Below, piece by piece: positions 8,284-14,442 of a DNA stretch of 34,432 nt. Numbering within the stretch: the first letter of the stretch is position 1; each line of letters starts with the position of its first letter. The translations under genes were made by a program, and so were the position numbers. Location of the stretch: positions 1-34,432 of the forward strand of contig JADCGQ010000064.1 in NCBI GenBank assembly GCA_020248945.1, given 5' to 3'. This stretch comes from Rubrivivax sp. Lineage in GTDB: Bacteria > Pseudomonadota > Gammaproteobacteria > Burkholderiales > Burkholderiaceae_C. A model generated the notes under the pieces. That model was not told the origin of the DNA. It did no database searches and saw nothing but the letters and a program-made list of their open reading frames with translations.

Positions 8284-9176
8284 GCACCAACGCCCCCATC
8301 CTTGTCGCCACCGACCTGTCGGCCCACGCCCGCCACGCCGCCGACCGCGCCGCGCGGCTGGCGCAGGAAACCGGTGCGCCGCTGACCCTGCTGCACGTGC
8401 TGCCGGGTGAAGCGCTGGCCCAGCTGCGCGGCTGGCTGGGCATGGCCAGCAGCGCCGAGACGGGCCTCTTCACCGAGGCCCGGCAGCAGCTCTCGGCACT
8501 GGCCCACGAACTGCAAGCCGCCCATGGCGTCGCGGCCCGCACCCGGGACGCCGCAGGCCCGGTGCTCGACGAGATCCTGCAGGCCGCCGATGCGCTGGAC
8601 GCGCGGCTGCTGGTGCTGGGCGCGCGCGGCGCCGGCTTCATGCGCCGGCTGGTGCTGGGCACGACCGCCGAACGGCTGATGCGGCGCAGCACGCGGCCGC
8701 TGCTGGTGGTGCGGCATCTGGCGCACGAGCCCTACCGCCACGTGCTGGTGGCGGTGGACTTCTCGCCCTGGTCGCGCGAGGCGTTGCGGCTGGCACGCCG
8801 CGTGGCGCCCCATGCGCGCCTGACGGTGCTGAGCGCCTTCGCCGTGCCGTTCGAGGAGAAGCTGCGCTTCGCCGGCGTGGACGCGGCCACGGTGGAGGTC
8901 TACCGCCGCCAGGCGCGCGCCACGGCCACACATAACCTGCACGCGCTGGCCGAGTCGGCCGGGCTGGTACCGTCGGGCTGGACGCCTTGTGTCGTCGAAG
9001 GCGACGCGTCGCTGCGCATCGTCGAGCAGGAGCAGGAACTCGACTGCGACCTGGTCGTGCTCGGCAAGCACGGCGAGTCGGCGACCGTCGACCTGCTGCT
9101 GGGCAGCGTCACCAAGCACGTGCTGGCCGAAGGCAGCGCCGACGTGCTGGTGTCGACGCAGGCGGCGCCCCGCTGA
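8280..9176 (+). CDS. tandem universal stress protein (two UspA domains)
   Basis: Cytosolic stress protein of 298 residues made of two UspA domains. Domain 1 starts ILVATDLSAHARHAADRAA and ends with a nucleotide-loop-like LGARGAGFMRRLVLGTTAERL. Domain 2 starts HVLVAVDFSPWSREALRLARR and ends LGKHGESATVDLLLGSVTKHV. The second loop fits the ATP-binding pattern G-2x-G-9x-G(S/T). The ATG overlaps the stop of the antiporter gene by ATGA, so the two are coupled. Tandem Usp proteins next to Kef-like antiporters and CBS proteins are often induced by low oxygen in beta- and gammaproteobacteria, which agrees with the FNR-like box at the head of this run. Confidence 0.9.
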   Translation: MSTNAPILVATDLSAHARHAADRAARLAQETGAPLTLLHVLPGEALAQLRGWLGMASSAETGLFTEARQQLSALAHELQAAHGVAARTRDAAGPVLDEILQAADALDARLLVLGARGAGFMRRLVLGTTAERLMRRSTRPLLVVRHLAHEPYRHVLVAVDFSPWSREALRLARRVAPHARLTVLSAFAVPFEEKLRFAGVDAATVEVYRRQARATATHNLHALAESAGLVPSGWTPCVVEGDASLRIVEQEQELDCDLVVLGKHGESATVDLLLGSVTKHVLAEGSADVLVSTQAAPR

Positions 9177-9218
9177 GCCCCTCCCGCGACCTGCACCGCC
9201 TTTTTGGAGACCTACCCG

Positions 9219-10307
9219 ATGCCCAACGCCCGCAGCGCCAACGCCGTCCGCCTGGAGTTCGCGCCCGACTCCCTGGTGAAGACCAACCTCTCGGGCGCCG
9301 CCTTCACCGGCGACTGGCTCTGGGTGGCCGGCGACGAGGCCTGCGGCCTCGATCGCCTGCGCCGCCTGAGCCCCACCGGCAGCGAGACCCTGCGCTTCGG
9401 CGAGGTGCGCGACTTCCCGCTCGCCGAGCTGCTCGACCTGCCCGGCGCCGCCGACGAAGAGGCCGATCTCGAAGGCATGGCCGTGGCCGACGGCTACCTG
9501 TGGGTGGTGGGCTCGCATGGCCTCAAGCGCAAGAACGCCCGCCCCGAGCGCAGCCATGCCGACAACGCCAAGCGCCTGGCCAAGCTGTCGCTCGACGGCA
9601 ACCGCCGGCTGCTGGCCTGCCTGCCCATCGAGCCCGATGCCCGCGGCGAGCCCTGCCTGGTGCGGCAGGCCAAGGACGGCCGGCAGGCGCTGCGCCTGAA
9701 GGGCGATGCGCAGCACAACCTGCTCACGCGCGCGCTGGAGGGCGACCCGCACTTCGGCCCCTACATGGCCATCCCCGGCAAGGACAACGGCTTCGACATC
9801 GAGGGCCTGGCGGTCGACGGCCGCCGGCTGCTGCTGGGCCTGCGCGGGCCGGTGCTGCGCGGCTGGTCGGCGCTGCTCGAGGTGGCGGTCGAGCTGCGCA
9901 GCGACCAGCTCCGCCTGGCCCCGCTCGACGACAGCGGCACGCTCATCCGCAAGCACTTCCTGCAGCTCGAGGGCCTGGGCGTGCGCGACCTGCACTTCTC
10001 GGGCGACGACCTCTACATCCTGGCCGGCCCGACCATGGTGCTGAACGGCGAGATCCGCGTCTTCAAGTGGCCGGGCGCGCGCCCCTTGCTGGCGGCCAAC
10101 CGCGAGCCGGTGCGCTTCGAGGCGGCGCTCACGGAATCCGTGTCGCTGCCCCACGGACGGAACACCAACCGCGCCGAAGCGATCTGCGATCTGCCGCCGG
10201 CGCTGTCGGGTGGCAAGCCGAGCTGGCTCGTGCTGTACGACGCCCCGGGCCCCGACCGCCGGGAAGGCGAGAGCACCGTCTTCGGCGACCTGCTGCGCCA
10301 CGCTTGA
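9219..10307 (+). CDS. DUF3616 protein
   Basis: Protein of 362 residues matching the DUF3616 family, which is rich in beta strands and probably propeller-like; function unknown. Visible pieces include SGAAFTGDWLWVAGDEACGLDRL, EEADLEGMAVADGYLWVVGSH, DIEGLAVDGRRLLLGLRGPVLRG and NRAEAICDLPP. The repeated glycine/aspartate-rich motifs followed by LWVVG or LLLGLRGP fit successive blades. There is no signal peptide, so it is probably cytosolic. I chose the ATG at 9219 over a TTG at 9204 because a ggag sits about nine bases before it. It lies 42 bases after the uspA stop in the same direction, probably in the same operon. Confidence 0.75.
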   Translation: MPNARSANAVRLEFAPDSLVKTNLSGAAFTGDWLWVAGDEACGLDRLRRLSPTGSETLRFGEVRDFPLAELLDLPGAADEEADLEGMAVADGYLWVVGSHGLKRKNARPERSHADNAKRLAKLSLDGNRRLLACLPIEPDARGEPCLVRQAKDGRQALRLKGDAQHNLLTRALEGDPHFGPYMAIPGKDNGFDIEGLAVDGRRLLLGLRGPVLRGWSALLEVAVELRSDQLRLAPLDDSGTLIRKHFLQLEGLGVRDLHFSGDDLYILAGPTMVLNGEIRVFKWPGARPLLAANREPVRFEAALTESVSLPHGRNTNRAEAICDLPPALSGGKPSWLVLYDAPGPDRREGESTVFGDLLRHA

Positions 10308-10318
10308 CCCAGCCCGGC

Positions 10319-11284
10319 ATGCCCTCGATCGACGCCCCCGGGATCGACCCCGCGGCGGCGCTGCAGTTCGTCATCAACGCGGGGGCTGGCCGCAGCGACG
10401 ACGACACCCGGCGCCAGGCCATCGAGGCCGCGCTGCAGGCCGCCGGCCGGCGCGGCGAGTTGCGGCTGTGCCGCCCGGCCGAACTGCCCGGCGCCGCCCG
10501 CGAGGCGGCCGCCCGCGCGCTGGCCACGCGCACGGCCGTGGTGGCCGTGGGCGGCGACGGCACGCTCAACACCGTGGCGCAGGCCGCGCACGCCGCCGGT
10601 TGCGCCATGGGCGTGGTGCCACAAGGCACCTTCAACTACTTCGCGCGCACCCACGGCCTGCCGTCCGACCCGGCCGCGGCCGTGCAACTGCTGCTGAACG
10701 CGGCACCGGCGCCGGTGCAGGTGGCCGGCATCAACGACCACGTGTTCCTCGTCAACGCCAGCCTCGGCCTCTACCCCGAGCTGCTGCAGGACCGCGAGGC
10801 CTACAAGGCGCGCTTCGGCCGCAGCCGCTGGGTGGCCTTCGTGGCGGGCTGTGCCACGCTGCTGCGCGCGCAGCGCCGCCTGCGGCTGCACATCGAGATG
10901 GGCGAGACGGCGCGCGACGTGCAGACGCTGACGCTGTTCATGGGCAACAACCGGCTGCAGCTGCAGCAGTTCGGCGCCGAACCCGCGGACACGCTGGCCG
11001 GCACACCCGGCGACGGCAGCATGGCGGCGCTGATGCTGCGGCCCATCGGCACGCTGTCGATGATCGGGCTCATGCTGCACGGTGCGATGGGCCGGCTCGG
11101 CGAGGCCGCCGGCGTCGAGAGCTTCGAGTTCCAGCACCTGGTGGTGCGCCCCACGCTGGCGCCCGGCCGCCGCGAGGTGACGGTGGCCTTCGACGGCGAG
11201 GTGCGCCGCATGCGCGTGCCCATCGACATCCGCGTGCTCGAGCGGCCCCTCTTTCTGCTGAAGGCAACGGGGGCGCCAGCATGA
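10319..11284 (+). CDS. diacylglycerol kinase-family lipid kinase (YegS-like)
   Basis: Protein of 321 residues with the DAGK catalytic fold. It begins with FVINAGAGR, and the phosphate-binding motif GGDGTLN starts at residue 78. VPQGTFNYFARTHGLP (G-T-F/A-N-x-x-A-R) follows, then a C-terminal beta domain with VFLVNASLGLYPELLQ and VTVAFDGEVRRM. The family phosphorylates lipids such as diacylglycerol or phosphatidylglycerol, or sphingoid bases; the substrate here is unknown. Start and stop are tightly placed: 11 bases after the DUF3616 gene and an ATGA overlap with the following phosphoesterase. A lipid kinase coupled to a phosphoesterase may act on related substrates, but that is inference. Confidence 0.85.
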   Translation: MPSIDAPGIDPAAALQFVINAGAGRSDDDTRRQAIEAALQAAGRRGELRLCRPAELPGAAREAAARALATRTAVVAVGGDGTLNTVAQAAHAAGCAMGVVPQGTFNYFARTHGLPSDPAAAVQLLLNAAPAPVQVAGINDHVFLVNASLGLYPELLQDREAYKARFGRSRWVAFVAGCATLLRAQRRLRLHIEMGETARDVQTLTLFMGNNRLQLQQFGAEPADTLAGTPGDGSMAALMLRPIGTLSMIGLMLHGAMGRLGEAAGVESFEFQHLVVRPTLAPGRREVTVAFDGEVRRMRVPIDIRVLERPLFLLKATGAPA

Positions 11285-12072
11285 GCGTGCTGCTGCAGAT
11301 CTCCGACACCCATTTCGGCACCGAACAGCCCCCGGTGGTAGAGGCCCTGGTGGCGCTGGCCGCGCGCCAGCGGCCCGATCTGGTGGTGCTGTCGGGCGAC
11401 ATCACGCAGCGCGCACGGCCGGCGCAGTTTCGGGCGGCCCGGGCCTTCGTCGATCGGCTCGGCGCGCCGGTGCTGGCCATCCCCGGCAACCACGACATCG
11501 CGCTGTTCGATGTCTGGTCGCGGCTGAGCCGGCCCTACGCGCGCTACGCGGCCGCCTTTGGCAGCGAGCTGGAGCCGGTGCATGAGTCGCCCGATCTGCT
11601 GGTGGTGGGTGTGAACACCACGCGCGCCTGGCGCCACAAGAACGGCGAGGTGTCGGCCGCACAGATCGAGCGCGTCGCCCGGCGGCTGGCCAGCGCGCGC
11701 CCGCCGCAGTTGCGCGTGGTGGTGGTGCACCAGCCGGCAGCGGTGCCGCACGCCGGCGAGCGGCCGAATCTGCTGCGTGGCCACGCGGCGGCCACGCGGG
11801 CCTGGTCGGCGGCCGGGGCCGATCTGGTGATGGGCGGGCACATCCACCTGCCGTACACGCTGCCACTGCCCGGCCTGGCGCGGCCGCTGTGGGTGGTGCA
11901 GGCCGGCACCGCGGTGTCGTCGCGCACACGACCGCGGGCCCCCAACTCGGTGAACCTGCTGCGCTGGGGCGCAGCCACGGGCCGCTGCGTCGTCGAACGC
12001 TGGGACTACGCGGCCGAGGCTCAGGCCTTCGGGTGCGCCGACACCACCACCGTGGAGCCCGCGCGCGCCTGA
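11281..12072 (+). CDS. calcineurin-like metallophosphoesterase
   Basis: Binuclear-metal phosphoesterase of 263 residues. All metal-ligand motifs are visible: D9-x-H11 (SDTHF), GD40 (LSGDIT), GN70-H71-D (IPGNHD), H150 (VVVHQP) and GH187-x-H189 (MGGHIH). The layout matches the Icc/CpdA-like class III phosphodiesterase group; the substrate is unknown. The gene starts inside the stop of the lipid kinase (ATGA). Its last 18 residues (from Glu246, EAQAFGCADTTTVEPARA) are read from an 89-bp repeat that also forms, on the other strand, the C-terminus of the phasin-like gene at 13827-14264. The catalytic domain does not need this tail. Confidence 0.87.
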   Translation: MSVLLQISDTHFGTEQPPVVEALVALAARQRPDLVVLSGDITQRARPAQFRAARAFVDRLGAPVLAIPGNHDIALFDVWSRLSRPYARYAAAFGSELEPVHESPDLLVVGVNTTRAWRHKNGEVSAAQIERVARRLASARPPQLRVVVVHQPAAVPHAGERPNLLRGHAAATRAWSAAGADLVMGGHIHLPYTLPLPGLARPLWVVQAGTAVSSRTRPRAPNSVNLLRWGAATGRCVVERWDYAAEAQAFGCADTTTVEPARA

Positions 12073-12104
12073 TCGCCGGGCGCCGCCGGCTCGCCCGGCT
12101 CGGC
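12016..12104. repeat. 89-bp direct repeat, copy 1
   Basis: Matches 13822-13910 at 88 of 89 positions (12090 c against 13896 t), in the same orientation and offset by 1806 bases. It contains the last codons and stop of the metallophosphoesterase on the + strand. On the - strand it carries an orphan copy of the C-terminus of the phasin-like gene. The match stops abruptly at both ends. Confidence 0.97.
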
Positions 12105-12215
12105 ACCCGTCAAGAGCCGAGGTGCACCATGGCGTCGGCCCAAGGGGCACGGCGCCACCACCGCGACCTTGATGCGACGCAAGGCGTGCCCACTGCAGAC
12201 GCGCAAACTGCAGAG

Positions 12216-13022
12216 ATGAAAGTGCTGATTGCCGCGGCTGTCGGCCTGGCGGCTACTCTGGCTGGTTGTGCGCAGGCGCCCCTCGGACGCAGCGTCGAAC
12301 AGGCCGTGCGCATCGAAGTGCCGGGCTGTGGTGCGTTGCGCTGCGAGTTGCGCAACGACCGAGGTCAGTGGGTGGTGGAGAAGACTCCAGGCAGCGTTCT
12401 CGTGAAGACCTCGGCCAGACCCTTGGAGGTGAGCTGCCAAGCCACCGATGCACCCGCCGGGACAGCCCGCCTGGCATCCAGCCAGCAGGCACCGTCGGAC
12501 GGGCGCGCGGCCACGGGTGCGGCGGTGGGTGCCGGCGTGGGTGCCGCCGCCATGGCACCGGCGCTCGCGCTGGGGGGACCCTTCGGATTCCTGGCAGCCA
12601 CTGTCGTGGTCATCGGTGCGGTCAGCGGTGCCGGCCTGGCCCGCACAGCCGATGCCGCGTCACATGAATTCAGCTACCCGCCTGTCGTGGTCGTCACGAT
12701 GGTGTGCCCAGCGCCCGCGCCAGATGCCCAGGCCTTGGCCGGGGCCCGCTGGGGCTTGGCGGTACGCGGCGCAGCCCCCGGGGACGGCGCTCCACCCGGC
12801 AGCGTGTGGGTCTCCGCCGTGGCCGCGGGCGGGCGGGCCGAGGCGGCCGGTTTGCGCGTGGGCGATCTGCTGATGGCACTCGATGGACGAGCGCTGTCAG
12901 GCACGCTGGACCTGGAGGATGCCTTGCCGCAGGTGCAGTCCGCCGCCGGGCCGCTGACGCTGCTGGTCCGCCGAGGCGGGGTCGAGACGCTGCTCGCGCT
13001 GCGGCGCGCGTCATCACCATGA
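12216..13022 (+). CDS. PDZ-domain lipoprotein
   Basis: Predicted lipoprotein of 268 residues. The signal peptide MKVLIAAAVGLAATLAGC ends in the lipobox LAGC. Next come a cysteine-containing beta-rich region (VPGCGALRCELRNDRGQWVVEK) and a glycine-zipper hydrophobic segment (GAAVGAGVGAAA... to AVSGAGLA). A C-terminal PDZ-like domain (about 195-265) has VWVSAVAAGGRAEAAGLRVGDLLMALDGR. PDZ domains bind peptide ends or mark envelope quality-control proteins, but no protease domain is present. The ATG at 12216 is chosen because it starts the signal peptide; earlier in-frame starts give a non-signal extension. It overlaps the next lipoprotein by ATGA. Codon use is a little less GC-extreme than in neighbours, in keeping with its place inside a repeat-flanked insert. 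Exact role unknown. Confidence 0.7.
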   Translation: MKVLIAAAVGLAATLAGCAQAPLGRSVEQAVRIEVPGCGALRCELRNDRGQWVVEKTPGSVLVKTSARPLEVSCQATDAPAGTARLASSQQAPSDGRAATGAAVGAGVGAAAMAPALALGGPFGFLAATVVVIGAVSGAGLARTADAASHEFSYPPVVVVTMVCPAPAPDAQALAGARWGLAVRGAAPGDGAPPGSVWVSAVAAGGRAEAAGLRVGDLLMALDGRALSGTLDLEDALPQVQSAAGPLTLLVRRGGVETLLALRRASSP

Positions 13023-13678
13023 CAAGCGTGCGACCGAGCGGCGGCCGCCGCAACTTCGCCCTGTTGGCGATGACCCTGCCCCTGGGCTGCATGACCAGTG
13101 GCTGCAGCACCGTGGAACCCCGGCCCCTGGCGCCCGCACTCTTTCCGGCAGCACCCGGCTCGCCCGGCCCGATGGATGCAACCCGTCTGGCCTTGTCCCT
13201 GGCCAACCCGATGCAGAGCTTCACCACGTCGATGCGCACGAGTCTTGTGCAGGTGCAGTTGCCGCTGGGGCGCATCGTCGAAGCCGCTGCGATGCTGGCC
13301 CTGGGCGAGCAGTTCGAATCGGTGGCCCTCGGCCCGGTCGATGACCGACGACTGTCCGTGCGGATTTCGGACGTGACCCCAGACCTGACCAGCAACCTCG
13401 TCTACATCATCCCCTCACCCTTCGGGCTGATCGAGCGCGTCGACATCACCACACGACTGGCCTTCCGGCTCACCGTGCCGGCCCCCGACGGCAGCGCGCG
13501 CTGGAGCCGCGACCACGACTCCGGTCGTGAGTTGCTGAAGCTGAATCCATGGCGTGAGAACCTGCACGAGAGCATCCAGCGCGCCTTCCACGAGCACGCC
13601 GTGCGCCTGATGCGCCAGGCCGCCGCCGACCTGCGCGGCTGGCTGGCGCAGGAGCGGCTGCGCGAACGGGTGCTGTAG
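13019..13678 (+). CDS. lipoprotein of unknown function
   Basis: Predicted lipoprotein of 219 residues. The basic start MTSVRPSGGRRNFALLAM is followed by a hydrophobic stretch and a cysteine (MTSGCS) that fits a lipobox. The rest is mixed alpha/beta, for example TSLVQVQLPLGRIVEAAAMLAL, VDDRRLSVRISDVTPDLTSNLVYIIPSP and ARWSRDHDSGRELL, with a charged C-terminal helix. I do not recognise the family. The ATG at 13019 lies in the stop of the PDZ lipoprotein (ATGA), so the two are translated together and probably act together in the envelope. Both genes lie wholly inside the segment between the 89-bp repeats. Confidence 0.65.
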   Translation: MTSVRPSGGRRNFALLAMTLPLGCMTSGCSTVEPRPLAPALFPAAPGSPGPMDATRLALSLANPMQSFTTSMRTSLVQVQLPLGRIVEAAAMLALGEQFESVALGPVDDRRLSVRISDVTPDLTSNLVYIIPSPFGLIERVDITTRLAFRLTVPAPDGSARWSRDHDSGRELLKLNPWRENLHESIQRAFHEHAVRLMRQAAADLRGWLAQERLRERVL

Positions 13679-13683
13679 CGCGG

Positions 13684-13704
13684 CCAGGTCGTGACTCGAC
13701 CTGG
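13684..13704. terminator. hairpin after the lipoprotein pair
   Basis: Perfect 8-bp inverted repeat ccaggtcg / cgacctgg around a 5-base loop, 6 bases after the stop of the second lipoprotein gene. No T-run follows, so it may be only an RNA-stabilising hairpin. Bases 13705-13821 hold no gene I can support. Confidence 0.45.
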
Positions 13705-13821
13705 AAGCCGGAACGCGCCTGCGCACTGAACGAGGCCTTGCGCAGGAACAGGGTTGCCTGGGCGTCGGTACCGCCGCGCTCGGGGCCGCTTTCGCGCCGG
13801 CGGTGTGGACGATGCGGTCCT

Positions 13822-13910
13822 GAGGCTCAGGCCTTCGGGTGCGCCGACACCACCACCGTGGAGCCCGCGCGCGCCTGATCGCCGGGCGCCGCCGGTTCGC
13901 CCGGCTCGGC
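13822..13910. repeat. 89-bp direct repeat, copy 2
   Basis: Second copy of the repeat at 12016-12104 with one mismatch. Here the - strand encodes the last 28 codons and stop of the phasin-like protein. The + strand still carries the orphan tail and stop of the metallophosphoesterase. Confidence 0.97.
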
Positions 13911-14264
13911 GGCCGCCGACCGGGGTACGTGCAGCACGCGCGTGTCGGGGTGCAGCACGAACTCCATCTGCAGCGAGGTGAGCATGAGGTCGACCTTGGC
14001 GGTGAGCGTCACCGGGCCGTCGACGATGGGGCGCGCGCGCAGCTCTTCGGCGGCCAGCGCCAGCATGTCGCGCATCTGCACCACGGCCTCGCGCGTGGCG
14101 GCGTTGCCGGCGCTGTTGCCCAGCTCGGCGGCCTTGCGCCGCGTGGCCTGCAGGGCATCGCCGGCCTGCGCCGCCACCGTGTCGGCGCCGTCCTTCATCG
14201 AACCGGCCACCTTGGCGGCCGAGGTCGTGAGCTGCCCGCCGAGTTCCTTGATCCGATCCAGCAT
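13827..14264 (-). CDS. small phasin-like helical protein
   Basis: Protein of 145 residues. The first 80 residues are strongly amphipathic helix (MLDRIKELGGQLTTSAAKVAGSMKDG, AGDALQATRRKAAELGNSAGNAATREAVVQMRDML). A strand-rich part follows (VTLTAKVDLMLTSLQMEFVLHPD), then a Pro/Ala/Gly tail. The helical part resembles phasin or LEA-like proteins, but I cannot assign a family firmly. A ggcgga about nine bases before the ATG may serve as ribosome binding site. The last 28 codons lie in 89-bp repeat copy 2. Before the 1.8-kb insertion this gene and the metallophosphoesterase would have converged with 3' ends overlapping by about 52 bases. A 12-bp tandem repeat stands just upstream. Confidence 0.6.
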   Translation of the reverse strand: MLDRIKELGGQLTTSAAKVAGSMKDGADTVAAQAGDALQATRRKAAELGNSAGNAATREAVVQMRDMLALAAEELRARPIVDGPVTLTAKVDLMLTSLQMEFVLHPDTRVLHVPRSAAAEPGEPAAPGDQARAGSTVVVSAHPKA

Positions 14265-14283
14265 GGTGTCGTCCGCCCTGGGC

Positions 14284-14367
14284 GGCCTCGTTGATGGCCT
14301 CGTTGATGGCCTCGTTAATGGCCTCGTTGATGGCCTCGTTGATGGCCTGGTTGGTGGCCTGATTGGT
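14284..14367. repeat. 12-bp tandem repeat, seven units
   Basis: Seven consecutive 12-bp units based on ggcctcgttgat. Five are near-perfect (one with ttaat) and the last two diverge (ggcctggttggt, ggcctgattggt). The unit is a multiple of three; on the - strand it reads as repeated Ile-Asn-Glu-Ala, then Thr-Asn-Gln-Ala. It stands between the end of the SulP gene and the start of the phasin-like gene, 20 bases from the ATG. The INEA frame is not the phasin frame. Confidence 0.95.
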
Positions 14368-14442
14368 GGCCGCTAGTGTGGCGGCGCAGGCGGCCGGGCG
14401 GCAAGCCGAAGCCCCGCCGGGCGCGGTGGCCGCCGGCCCCGT

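Noticed and set aside
12021..12440. - strand frame ending in the same C-terminal peptide as the phasin-like protein
   Set aside because: Only the last 28 codons are homologous and come from the repeat; the rest is antisense to the PDZ lipoprotein.
14284..14367. Tandem repeat considered as a CRISPR array
   Set aside because: Units are 12 bp with no spacers.
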